Below are positions 16,702 through 24,764 of a stretch of 64,000 bases of DNA, piece after piece. The stretch spans positions 1,243,501 through 1,307,500 of the forward strand of contig NC_015580.1 in NCBI RefSeq assembly GCF_000253255.1, read 5' to 3'. The notes below the pieces were generated by a model. The model was not told where the DNA came from. It saw only the letters and a list, made by a program, of their open reading frames with translations, and ran no database searches. The position numbers and the translations under genes are program-made. How positions within the stretch are numbered: position 1 is the first letter of the stretch; every line of letters begins with the position of its first letter. The stretch comes from Novosphingobium sp. PP1Y. GTDB taxonomy: Bacteria > Pseudomonadota > Alphaproteobacteria > Sphingomonadales > Sphingomonadaceae.

Positions 16702-17756
16702 CGTTCAGCGTTGGTCTGGAAGAACTTGCGTTTGCTCTCCGGTGAGAGGTCCATCACATCCAAAGCGCGGACTTCATCGGCTTCGTACTGGTAAGGGTAG
16801 TCCATGGCGTACATTACCCGATCCTCGCCCATCACTTGCCGGGCGAATTGAATGGCAGGTTCCCAGGCCATGCCGCTGCAGGTCACGAGGACATTGCTGC
16901 GAAAATACCCGGCGATCGTCCTTTTCAGCGGGCGCATGCGTTCGTATCGCTGCGAGCGGATGCCGGCCTGGTGCATGTAGTCGAGGCGATAGAGCCAGTA
17001 GGGCAGGGCCTCGCCCATGTGGCCGACCATGATCTGCAGATCGGGGTAGCGGTCGAAGATGCCAGCCGTGATGAGGCGCAGAAGATGCATGCCTGTCTCG
17101 ACTCCGAAGCCGTAGATCGCCCCGTCCAGGCCGGCATCGAGAAGAGGGCCGATCATGGAATCGGGCGGCGTGCCGGGATGGATGTACAGGGGTTGGCCGA
17201 CGTCGCCCAGCGCGCGGAAGATCGGGTCGAAGAAGGGCTCGTCCAGATACCGGCCCTGCGTGTGACTGTTGATCTGGACGCCCTTGAAGCCGAGCTGCGT
17301 TGCGCCCCGCAGGATTTCGCGCGCCGACCATTGCGGGTCCTGCGGTGCGACGGCGGTCATGCCGATGAAGCGGTCGGGATGGGCTGCGCAGCGTTCGGCC
17401 AGCCGGTCGTTCGCGTTGCCCGCGATGCGCCGTGCCTCTTCCATGTCGAGAAGCGGCTGAACGCCGGGGGAGGTCAGCGCCAGCACTGCCTTGTCGATCC
17501 CGGCTGCGTCCATGTCGGCGAGACGTTGCTCGCCCAGATCCAGCAGGCGTTCGATGATCTGCGTGGCCCGAGCGCTCGGGCTCTGCGCATAGAACCCCCA
17601 GAGCGAGGTCATCCCGCGGTCGGCCGTGCCATCGCGGACCATTCGCAGATATACATCGATCTGGTCCCGCGTGGCGAAGGCTTCCTCGGTGGCGATGCGC
17701 AAGTAGCCTTGCCTGCCGCCGGTCTGCAAATCGGCAGCGGTCGCGATATCTGACAT
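16686..17756 (-). CDS. ligW: LigW-like 5-carboxyvanillate decarboxylase (ACMSD amidohydrolase family)
   Basis: A 356-residue metal-dependent decarboxylase that matches LigW of SYK-6 along its length as I remember it: QGYLRIATEEAFATR at the N-terminus, SLWGFYAQSPS.RATQI, GIDKA.LALTSPGVQPL, QINSHTQGRYLDE, YIHP and VMYAMDYPYQY. The metal ligands of the family fall at Glu24, His193 and Asp319. LigW converts 5-carboxyvanillate to vanillate in the biphenyl (5,5'-dehydrodivanillate) branch of lignin catabolism. The other genes of that branch (ligX, ligZ, ligY) are not in the window. It follows an aldehyde dehydrogenase by 14 bp and overlaps the MFS gene, so all three are co-transcribed. Confidence 0.9.
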   Translation of the reverse strand: MSDIATAADLQTGGRQGYLRIATEEAFATRDQIDVYLRMVRDGTADRGMTSLWGFYAQSPSARATQIIERLLDLGEQRLADMDAAGIDKAVLALTSPGVQPLLDMEEARRIAGNANDRLAERCAAHPDRFIGMTAVAPQDPQWSAREILRGATQLGFKGVQINSHTQGRYLDEPFFDPIFRALGDVGQPLYIHPGTPPDSMIGPLLDAGLDGAIYGFGVETGMHLLRLITAGIFDRYPDLQIMVGHMGEALPYWLYRLDYMHQAGIRSQRYERMRPLKRTIAGYFRSNVLVTCSGMAWEPAIQFARQVMGEDRVMYAMDYPYQYEADEVRALDVMDLSPESKRKFFQTNAERWFDL

Positions 17757-17770
17757 CGTATGAATTTCCT

Positions 17771-19201
17771 TCAGCCTTCGTGGACGGCTTTTGCGACCAG
17801 GCAGGCCATGAGCCCTTCCGGTCCATCTTCATGCCCATGACCGGACCATTTGACCCCGCCGAAGGGCGCATCCGCACCGCCGATCATCGACGTGTTGATC
17901 CCGAGCATTCCGGTTTCGAGCTGCGCGGCGAGGCGCTTCTGACGAGCACTGTCCCGCGTCCACGCATAGGCCGCGAGGCCATAGGGCAGCCGATTGCCTT
18001 CCGCGATCATGGCTTCCTCATTCGGATAGCGGTTGATCAGGGCGACCGGTCCGAAGGGTTCGTCATTCATGATCCGGGCCGTCTTCGGCACGTCTCGAAG
18101 GACCGTTGGTGCATAGAAGAAACCCCGGTTTCCAAGGCGTTCTCCGCCGGTCTCCAGCCGGGCTCCCGCCTCGAGCGCTTCCTTCACAAGCGTATCGATC
18201 GCTTCCACCCTCCGGGCATTGGCGAGCGGGCCAACCTGGCTTGCGGGATCGAGGCCTTCTCCGACATTGAGGGCCTGCGCCCGTTCGGCGAAACCGTCGC
18301 AGAAGGCCTCGAAAATGCCGTCTTCGACTATGAAGCGCGTCGGTGAAACGCACACTTGCCCGGCATTGCGATACTTCTGCGCGACAAGCGTATCCAGCGC
18401 GCGGTCGAGATCGGCATCTTCGAAGACCAGCACGGGGCCGTGGCCGCCCAGTTCCATCGTCGTGCGCTGCAGGCCCGCCGCGGCAAGCGTGCCGAGGTGG
18501 CGCCCCACCGCAGTCGAGCCGGTGAAGGATAGCTTGCGGATCACCGGACTTGCCAGCAGGTGTCGGCTGACTTCATGCGGCACGCCGAATACGGCCTGTG
18601 CCACGGAGGAGGGCAGGCCAGCATCCAGCAGGCACTGCAGGACAGCCAGGGCTGACGCGGGTGTTTCTTCCGCCGCCTTGAGAATGACCGAGCAGCCCGC
18701 AGCAATCGGTGCTCCGAGCTTCCGTCCGGGATTGCCGATCGGAAAGTTCCAGGGCGCGAAGGCGGCGACCGGGCCGACCGGTTCATACTGGACGGTCGAT
18801 CGCATCCCCTCGGGCCGCACGAGGGTCCTGCCGTAGATGCGAAAGGTTTCGCCTGCGTAGAATTCGAACAGGCCGATGTTCATGGCTACTTCGATGCGCG
18901 CTTCGGCAAGGGTCTTGCCCTGTTCGAGCACGGCGACCTGCGCGATGTCCTCGCATCGCTCGCGCATCAGTCGCGCCGCGCCCTGCAGCACTGCAGCGCG
19001 TTCCTGAGGCGATGACCTGCGCCAGAGCCGAAAGCCGGAAGCGGCGACGTCAAGGGCGCGGTCGAGATCCTCAGTCCGAGCGAGCGGCAGTTCGGCCAGC
19101 TTTTCGCCAGTGGCCGGATTTAGCACGGTGTGGGTGCGTCGTCCTTCGCCGGAGATGCGTTCGCCGTCGATTATCATGGAAAGCGTAGGGTACTGGATCA
19201 T
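17771..19201 (-). CDS. aldehyde dehydrogenase, succinate-semialdehyde-dehydrogenase-like
   Basis: A 476-residue ALDH with Asn152 (APWNFP), Glu250 (MELGGHGP), Cys284 (NAGQVCVSP), the LSFTGSTAVGRHL cofactor loop at 224-236 and an intact C-terminus (PFGGVKWSGHGHEDG.EG). Overall layout is nearer to GabD/SSADH-type enzymes than to the ALDH at 6663. In this operon (MFS, LdpA-like, ALDH, ligW, MFS) it may oxidise an aromatic aldehyde such as 5-carboxyvanillin or vanillin released by stilbene cleavage. That would supply acids to LigW, but this is inference. Confidence 0.9.
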   Translation of the reverse strand: MIQYPTLSMIIDGERISGEGRRTHTVLNPATGEKLAELPLARTEDLDRALDVAASGFRLWRRSSPQERAAVLQGAARLMRERCEDIAQVAVLEQGKTLAEARIEVAMNIGLFEFYAGETFRIYGRTLVRPEGMRSTVQYEPVGPVAAFAPWNFPIGNPGRKLGAPIAAGCSVILKAAEETPASALAVLQCLLDAGLPSSVAQAVFGVPHEVSRHLLASPVIRKLSFTGSTAVGRHLGTLAAAGLQRTTMELGGHGPVLVFEDADLDRALDTLVAQKYRNAGQVCVSPTRFIVEDGIFEAFCDGFAERAQALNVGEGLDPASQVGPLANARRVEAIDTLVKEALEAGARLETGGERLGNRGFFYAPTVLRDVPKTARIMNDEPFGPVALINRYPNEEAMIAEGNRLPYGLAAYAWTRDSARQKRLAAQLETGMLGINTSMIGGADAPFGGVKWSGHGHEDGPEGLMACLVAKAVHEG

Positions 19202-19224
19202 GCCTCACCTGGATCGAGCTGGTG

Positions 19225-19266
19225 GCCAACCTGTCGCCGTACAGTGGCGCGCGGTGACAGGTTGGC
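19225..19266 (-). other. intercistronic hairpin between LdpA-like copy 2 and ALDH
   Basis: GCCAACCTGTC (19225-19235) and GACAGGTTGGC (19256-19266) are perfect inverted repeats; one G-U and two more G-C pairs extend the stem to about 14 bp around a 14-nt loop. It fills most of the 83-bp gap inside the operon. There is no T-tract, so an RNA-processing or stabilising hairpin that lowers ALDH-ligW expression is as likely as termination. Confidence 0.5.
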
Positions 19267-19284
19267 AGGTGCGGATGGCAGGGA

Positions 19285-20049
19285 TTACGTGGCCGGGAAG
19301 CCTTCCTTGCGTGCATATTCGCGATCGATGTCGCCCTGCCATCTCTGCGCGACCATCGGCTTTCCGGTGATCGGGTGCGGCATGTGGAAAGGCAGAAGTT
19401 TGTGTGTCGGCCAGAGCCAGTGATCTTCGATCAGGGCATCGGGGCCACTAGGATCCTGCGGGTAAAGCTCCTTAGGGAAGGGCACGTATTCGGCTTTCGT
19501 GAAAGCCCAGCCCTTGTCGAAATCGGCATGCCAGTGCGGGAAGTAGTTGAGTACATGGATGCGCCACACGCCGTCCACCTTGCGATAGGTGTTCTCATAA
19601 ATGCCGCCTTCCCACCATTGCCGCGCGCTTGCGGTGAGCGGATTGGAGGCATCGACGAAATCGCGGTGACGACCGGCCTGCATCATCGAACGGGCCCTGG
19701 CATGGGCCGTCACGCCGTCCGGATCGATGGTAACTATGTCCTGCAGCTGCGGATGATCGAGCAGGAAGCCGTCGATCGGGCCGTTGTTGCCGTGGGTGAA
19801 ACGCTTCTGGAACCGCTCGACGTAGAGCCGGCGCACGCCTTCCTTGCCCTTCCAGACGCCGCCGAAGAAGCGGACTTCGCCGTCGTCCGTGAACAGGTCG
19901 ATGACTTCGTTGTACATGCATTTGTCGATCAGATAGCCGTAGAGGTGCTGCAGCTTGCGCACGTCCAGTTCGTCTTCACGCTGGGTAAGGCGCTGTGAGA
20001 GGTTCGCAACTTGTGCCTCGAGCACGGCAATGCGGTCGGTCTCTGCCAT
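19285..20049 (-). CDS. NTF2/SnoaL-fold protein, candidate LdpA-type diarylpropane lyase (copy 2)
   Basis: A 254-residue protein: an N-terminal amphipathic segment with regular Leu spacing (residues 8-30) that could be a coiled coil, then an NTF2-like domain and a Pro/His-rich tail. It shares with the 9127-9840 protein the blocks YGY.ID, GVRRLY, RF(T)..NGPIDG..LDH..LQD, YEN.Y..VDGVW.I and D(P)SGPD. The two are clearly paralogues although distant. The family context is LdpA, the gamma-formaldehyde lyase that makes lignostilbenes. It lies 39 bp downstream of an MFS gene and 83 bp before an ALDH. Which copy, if either, is the true LdpA cannot be told from sequence alone. Confidence 0.7.
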   Translation of the reverse strand: MAETDRIAVLEAQVANLSQRLTQREDELDVRKLQHLYGYLIDKCMYNEVIDLFTDDGEVRFFGGVWKGKEGVRRLYVERFQKRFTHGNNGPIDGFLLDHPQLQDIVTIDPDGVTAHARARSMMQAGRHRDFVDASNPLTASARQWWEGGIYENTYRKVDGVWRIHVLNYFPHWHADFDKGWAFTKAEYVPFPKELYPQDPSGPDALIEDHWLWPTHKLLPFHMPHPITGKPMVAQRWQGDIDREYARKEGFPAT

Positions 20050-20088
20050 TTCAGTCTTCTCCTTGTTGTTATGAATGCCGTCCGGACA

Positions 20089-21504
20089 TCAGCTTCCTGC
20101 TGCCTCGAGGCGCTCGATCTCTTCGCGATAGGGGCGAATGGCGCGGTAGATGCACAGGGTTGCAAGCGGCATCAGGACTACCGCCGTGATCTCCAGTGCC
20201 AGCCAGAGCTTGGCCGGATCGACGACAACGTACTGCGCAACGAGGCCGATCGCGAAGCTGCCCATCGCTCCGAAGAACGTGAACATGAACAGGTAGATGG
20301 CGGTCACCTGTCCGCGCATGGCGCCTGGGGCGACGCGCTGGATTGCCGCATTCTGCGGCACCGCGCCACCTATGCCAAACATCACGCCTATCGACATGAC
20401 GAGAATGGAGAGCACGGCGGAAGGCATGAGCGGCGCAAGGATCGCGCAGATCGTGACGGCAACGAAGCAGATGAAGGCCGCGCGTACGTTCGCATCCTTG
20501 TGCCGCCTTGCGAGCCATTCGACGAGGGTGCTGCCTAGCAGCAGGCCGAGAAGCGAAGCTACGAGTATCGAGGCCGATGTCACGGCGCCGATCTGGGCCT
20601 CGGTCCAGCCGTACGTGCGGATCAGGAAGGGAACCCGCCAGAATGCGAACCCGGTGCTTTCCAGTGCGCTCAGGGCAAGACCGAGAAACATCGGGTAATA
20701 GACCTTGCGATTGGCGCGGATGGCCTTGGCCGCATCGAGGCCGGTGAAGGTGAGCGCCCGCCGGACGAGACCCGTACCGGTTCGCATGGCGGGTGCCTCG
20801 CCGGCAGGCAGTCTTCTGCGCGGTTCGCGAACGGTCAGGAAGAGCAGGGCGATGAAGAAAGCTGGGAGTCCGGTCCAGATCAGGATCCATTGCCAGCCAA
20901 GGATCTGGATCGGTCCGATCTCGGTAGGTGCCCAGGACGCGGTCAGCGCAATGAGCTGTCCTCCGACCAGCGGTCCCAGGGTCGATCCGCCGATGAAACC
21001 GAACTGCAGGATCGCAAAAGCGCGCGTGATCTTCGCAGGGGGGAACATGTCAGCGATGAGCGAATAGGATGAGGGGGCATGGGCAGAGCCACCCGCTGCA
21101 AGGAATACGCGGGTCCCCACGAACTGCGTGAAGGTCTGCGCGATCCCGCCAAGAACGGTGACGAAACCGATGACGGAAACGCCTCCGGCGAGCACGTACT
21201 TGCGCGGCCAGATGTCTGCCAGACGCGCAAGTGGAATGCCGACGAAGAGATAGCAGATGATGCTGGCGGGGCCCGCGAGGAAGCCGAGTTGCGAATCACT
21301 CAGTCCGAAATCGATCTTTATTCGTTCGGCCAGCATTCCGAACACAACCTGATCGAAGAAGGTCATGAAGGTCGCGAGCACGATGACAGTCAGGGCCCAA
21401 TAGGCTGAAGCTGAACTTGGCCATTCCCGCGCGTCTGCACGCTCCGGTGCTGCAATTTGCGGGGACTGTTCCAGCGTCGCGACATTGGCAGTTGCTAAGG
21501 CCAT
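20089..21504 (-). CDS. MFS transporter (spinster-like)
   Basis: A 12-helix carrier of about 471 residues. TFMTFFDQVVFGMLAERIKIDFGLSDSQLGFL covers helix 1, and IPLARLADIWPRK is the motif-A loop; GGSAHAPSSYSLIADMFPP resembles the matching region of the MFS protein at 15052. The frame is open to a GTG at 21543, with ATGs at 21516 and 21504. I prefer 21504, which has GGGAGAAG just upstream, but any of the three may be used. First gene of the long minus-strand operon that runs through LdpA-like copy 2, ALDH and ligW. It is divergent from the SDR pair, with operator 3 between. Probably imports a lignin-derived dimer. Confidence 0.84.
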   Translation of the reverse strand: MALATANVATLEQSPQIAAPERADAREWPSSASAYWALTVIVLATFMTFFDQVVFGMLAERIKIDFGLSDSQLGFLAGPASIICYLFVGIPLARLADIWPRKYVLAGGVSVIGFVTVLGGIAQTFTQFVGTRVFLAAGGSAHAPSSYSLIADMFPPAKITRAFAILQFGFIGGSTLGPLVGGQLIALTASWAPTEIGPIQILGWQWILIWTGLPAFFIALLFLTVREPRRRLPAGEAPAMRTGTGLVRRALTFTGLDAAKAIRANRKVYYPMFLGLALSALESTGFAFWRVPFLIRTYGWTEAQIGAVTSASILVASLLGLLLGSTLVEWLARRHKDANVRAAFICFVAVTICAILAPLMPSAVLSILVMSIGVMFGIGGAVPQNAAIQRVAPGAMRGQVTAIYLFMFTFFGAMGSFAIGLVAQYVVVDPAKLWLALEITAVVLMPLATLCIYRAIRPYREEIERLEAAGS

Positions 21505-21560
21505 GGCTTCTCCCATTCGTCCTACAAATGCCTTCTTGGGCACGGGATCAATCGTGAATG

Positions 21561-21577
21561 TTTGTCTTGCATACTAA
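21561..21577 (-). promoter_or_regulatory. putative operator 3 of the lignin island (17-bp imperfect dyad)
   Basis: On the minus strand: TTAGTATGCAAGACAAA. It sits between the MFS operon (start about 57 bp away) and the SDR pair (start 70 bp away), so one bound protein could control both. Same ungapped pattern as the copies at 9091 and 13505. Confidence 0.55.
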
Positions 21578-21647
21578 CTTTGGATGGTGAACAAAAGAGG
21601 GGAGATTCGTTTCGACGCAGGAAAAACATTCAGAGAGGACGCAAATC

Positions 21648-22583
21648 ATGCAGGATCTTCAGGGTAAGACCGCATTCGTGACAGGCGGCGCCAGCGGCAT
21701 TGGGCTCGGCATTGCCAAGGCCTTGCTGGGCGCAGGCATGAACCTGACGATTGCCGATATCCGCCAGGACCATCTCGACGAAGCCGTTGCCGAACTGGAT
21801 GGCGGTGGCCGGGTTCTTGCGATCAAGCTGGACGTGACCGACCGCGAGGCCTTTGCCGCGGCTGCAGACCGCGCAGAGGCGAAGTTCGGCAAGATCCACA
21901 TGCTGCTCAACAATGCAGGCGTTGCGGTTGTCGGCCCCACCGACCTTGCGACCTATGCCGATTGGGACTGGGTGATGGGCGTCAATCTCGGTGGCGCAAT
22001 CAACGGGATTGTCACGATTTTGCCGAGAATTCTGGCCCATGGCGAAGGCGGGCATATCGTCAACACGGCGTCGATGTCTGCATTGGTGCCGGCGGCAGGC
22101 ACGACGATCTATTCATCCGGCAAGGCCGCGGTCGTTTCCATGATGGAATGCATGCGACCGGAACTGGAATCGCGCGGCGTGATCTGCTCGGCCTTCTGTC
22201 CGGGCGCCGTTCAGTCGAACATCGCCGAGGCGGGCAAGACCCGGCCGGAGGAACTGAGTGCAACCGGCTATGCCGAGGCGGACAAGCGCCGGCAGTCAGG
22301 TGACCAGTTCTTCCACCTCTACCAGACGAAGGAAGAGGTGGGGCAGCGGGTGCTGCGCGGCATTGTGAATGATGAGCTTTACATCCTCACGCACAGTGAG
22401 TTCCTGGACGGTGTGCGCGAACGGGGCGAAGCGACCACTGCTGCGGTTCAGACCCACCTCCCGGAGAATGAAGAATATAAGCGTACCTTCGCAATTTTGT
22501 TCCGAAATCCGGCCATCGCTGATGAAATTGAGCGCCAGACCGCGCTGCGCGCCGATCAGCTCTCCGAAATCAGCGCGGCCTGA
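21648..22583 (+). CDS. short-chain dehydrogenase, LigD-like C-alpha-dehydrogenase
   Basis: A 311-residue classical SDR: TGGASGIGLG at 12-21, NNAG at 88-91, Ser142, Tyr155, Lys159. Beyond the fold it shares LigD-type blocks, including YADWDWVMGVNLGGAINGIVT, and SNIAEA...RPEE...GY in the substrate loop, the same spacing as LigD of SYK-6. LigD oxidises the C-alpha alcohol of guaiacylglycerol-beta-guaiacyl ether with NAD+, producing the ketone for LigE and LigF. This would be the missing first step for ligFEG 15 kb away. It starts 70 bp from operator 3 and is followed 10 bp later by a second SDR gene. Stereospecificity cannot be assigned. Confidence 0.85.
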   Translation: MQDLQGKTAFVTGGASGIGLGIAKALLGAGMNLTIADIRQDHLDEAVAELDGGGRVLAIKLDVTDREAFAAAADRAEAKFGKIHMLLNNAGVAVVGPTDLATYADWDWVMGVNLGGAINGIVTILPRILAHGEGGHIVNTASMSALVPAAGTTIYSSGKAAVVSMMECMRPELESRGVICSAFCPGAVQSNIAEAGKTRPEELSATGYAEADKRRQSGDQFFHLYQTKEEVGQRVLRGIVNDELYILTHSEFLDGVRERGEATTAAVQTHLPENEEYKRTFAILFRNPAIADEIERQTALRADQLSEISAA

Positions 22584-22593
22584 GGAAATGGTT

Positions 22594-23496
22594 ATGCAGG
22601 ATCTTTCGGGAAGAACGGCCTTCGTAACCGGCGGGGCAAACGGTGTCGGGCTGGGGCTCGCGCGTGCGCTCGTGGCGGAGGGCTGCAAGGTCGCCATCGC
22701 AGACATTCGCGAGGATGCCTTGGAGCAGGCATTGAAGCTCCTCGAAAATCAGGAAGTGATGGGCGTGCAGCTCGACGTTTCCTCGCGTGAGGGCTTCGCC
22801 GAGGCCGCCGATAGGGTGGAGCGCGAACTCGGACCGGTCAGCCTGCTGTTCAATAATGCCGGCGTGAACCTCTTCCAGTCGATCGACGAATCTTCATACG
22901 ACGATTGGGACTGGTTGCTTGGGGTCAACCTGCACGGTGTGATCAATGGCGTGGCGACTTTCGCGCCGCGCATGAAGGAGCGAGGGCAGGGTGGCCATAT
23001 CTGCAACACGGCCTCCATGGCCGCTTTCCTGGGCAGCGGTGTGCCCGGCATCTACAATACGACCAAATTCGCCGTACGAGGATTGAGCGAATCGCTGCGT
23101 TACAGCCTTGCCCCGCACGGGATCGGTGTATCGATGCTCTGTCCTGGCCTGGTCAAGACGCATATCTTCGCCAGCGATGAGATACGGCCTTCGACGCTCC
23201 GGGCCGGGGCGAAAGACGTGAACAGGGCATTCGTCAGCCAGCTTGAAAAAGTCCATGAAGCCGGGATGGAGCCCGAAGTGATCGCGCAGCGCACGATCGA
23301 TGCGGTGAAGGAGAATCGCTTCTACATCTTCTCGCACCCGGAATTCCGCGAGGAACTTGCAGAGGTCTTTGCCGAAGTGATCGACGCATTTCGGGATTAT
23401 CCTGCAGATCCGGGGCTGGATGCCCGGCTCAAGATCGAGGAAGGGCGGCGCGCCCGGTACAAGGAGGCGCGCGAAGCGGCCCGAAGCATGACGTAA
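22594..23496 (+). CDS. short-chain dehydrogenase, LigL/LigN-like
   Basis: A 300-residue classical SDR: TGGANGVGLG at 12-21, NNAG at 87-90, Ser141, Tyr154, Lys158. Its N-terminal half is very like the preceding SDR, but the substrate loop lacks SNIAEA and instead has TH.FASDEIRPSTLRAGA; the C-terminus FSHPEFREEL matches the SDR at 8145. LigL and LigN oxidise the opposite C-alpha stereoisomers to LigD, so the pair could cover both epimers. Start at 22594 is preferred over 22588 because AGGAA lies about 7 nt upstream. Co-transcribed with the gene before it. Confidence 0.85.
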   Translation: MQDLSGRTAFVTGGANGVGLGLARALVAEGCKVAIADIREDALEQALKLLENQEVMGVQLDVSSREGFAEAADRVERELGPVSLLFNNAGVNLFQSIDESSYDDWDWLLGVNLHGVINGVATFAPRMKERGQGGHICNTASMAAFLGSGVPGIYNTTKFAVRGLSESLRYSLAPHGIGVSMLCPGLVKTHIFASDEIRPSTLRAGAKDVNRAFVSQLEKVHEAGMEPEVIAQRTIDAVKENRFYIFSHPEFREELAEVFAEVIDAFRDYPADPGLDARLKIEEGRRARYKEAREAARSMT

Positions 23497-23681
23497 TCCG
23501 GGAGGCTGTGGCGTTCTTTCCGCATGCGATGCCGCAAGGCCGTACCTGCGCGGTAGGCCGTATAGACGCATCGCCGATCTCTGGCGTTCCTACACCGGGC
23601 TTGCGCTGCTATGGGCTTGTGCCGATAGAGGGGCTGACCGGACGTTCGCTGTCCCGGTCGGGTCGTGCAGGAGGGGAAGGC

Positions 23682-24698
23682 GTGAATTCGGGCCGCGTCA
23701 CGGCATATGATGTTGCGGGTCTGGCGGGCGTATCGCAGTCGACGGTATCGCGCGTCCTCAACGGCAAGACTTCGGTGCGGCCGGACATTCGTGTGCGTGT
23801 CGAGGAAGCGGCCCGCAAGCTGGGCTATATCGCCAATGCCACCGCTTCCAACCTGCGGCGCAGCACCACGCGCACAATTGCTCTTGTCGTGCTTTATGAC
23901 GATCAGGAAGGTATCGGCTCGCTCAATCCCTTCTACACCACCTTGCAGGGCCACATCTCAGTGGCGGCCAATGCTAAGGGTTATGCCGTCCTCACCTCGC
24001 TGATGAGCGAGAAGATGGGCGATGTCGGCCTTGTCATGCGAGGGCTGGCCGATGGTTACATCGTCATCGGCAGCGGCCGGGACAAGGTCTGCTGGGATCG
24101 TTTCCGGGCGCTCGCCGATGATGGGGTTCCGGTAGTGGGATGGGGCATCGCCTCGCAGCGCCTCTCGGCGATCTCCGCGGCCAATTTCGCCGCGGCAGCC
24201 GGCGCTGTCGAGCATCTCGTTGACATCGGTTGCCGGGCGATCGCCTGTCTCTCGCCGCGGCCTGGCGACCAGCGGCAATTTGCCGATCGCGTCGAGGGCT
24301 ACCGGTCGGTCATGAGCCGCTGCACCATGAAGGAAGTGGTGCGCTATTCTGATGTGCCGACAGATCGGCTCGAGCAGGGCTTCAAGCTGATGCACCAGGT
24401 GCTCGACGAAGGCGCAGAGGTCGACGGAATTTTCGCCACCTGTGATCTCATGGCAATCGGAGCGTTGAGGGCCTTGCACGAGCGCGGGCTGCGTGTGCCC
24501 GGGCAAGTGGCCTTGTGCGGTTTCGATGGCATCTATGCGACGCGCCTTACCAATCCATCGATCACGACTGTCGAACAGGACATGCCGGGCATTGCCAGAC
24601 GGCTCGTCTCGAACTTCATCGGGGTATCTTCGGGCGATGCCATCGATACGACCCCGGTGCCGGGCAAGCTGGTGATCCGCGAAAGCACCAGGCGATAG
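23682..24698 (+). CDS. LacI/GalR-family transcriptional regulator
   Basis: A 338-residue regulator: N-terminal LacI helix-turn-helix (VTAYDVAGLAGVSQSTVSRVLNG, then the hinge helix ATASNLRR) and a periplasmic-binding-protein-like effector domain ending in GFDGIYATRLTNPSITTVEQD. The frame is open from 23508, but the GTG at 23682 has GAGGGGA about 5 nt upstream and sits a few residues before the HTH. It lies 185 bp after the SDR pair on the same strand. LacI members usually bind sugars; in aromatic islands some sense other ligands. Its targets could be the SDR genes or genes outside the window. Confidence 0.88.
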   Translation: MNSGRVTAYDVAGLAGVSQSTVSRVLNGKTSVRPDIRVRVEEAARKLGYIANATASNLRRSTTRTIALVVLYDDQEGIGSLNPFYTTLQGHISVAANAKGYAVLTSLMSEKMGDVGLVMRGLADGYIVIGSGRDKVCWDRFRALADDGVPVVGWGIASQRLSAISAANFAAAAGAVEHLVDIGCRAIACLSPRPGDQRQFADRVEGYRSVMSRCTMKEVVRYSDVPTDRLEQGFKLMHQVLDEGAEVDGIFATCDLMAIGALRALHERGLRVPGQVALCGFDGIYATRLTNPSITTVEQDMPGIARRLVSNFIGVSSGDAIDTTPVPGKLVIRESTRR

Positions 24699-24715
24699 CG
24701 GCCGTCAGACCTGAC

Positions 24716-24739
24716 CTCGCGCCTTGAGGCTGGCGCGAG
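24716..24739 (+). terminator. terminator-like hairpin after the LacI gene
   Basis: CTCGCGCC (24716-24723) pairs with GGCGCGAG (24732-24739) around an 8-nt loop, followed by a short TTT. It lies between the stop codons of lacI and the convergent PilZ-XRE gene. Confidence 0.55.
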
Positions 24740-24764
24740 TTTCGCCTCAGCAGTGGCTCAGGGA

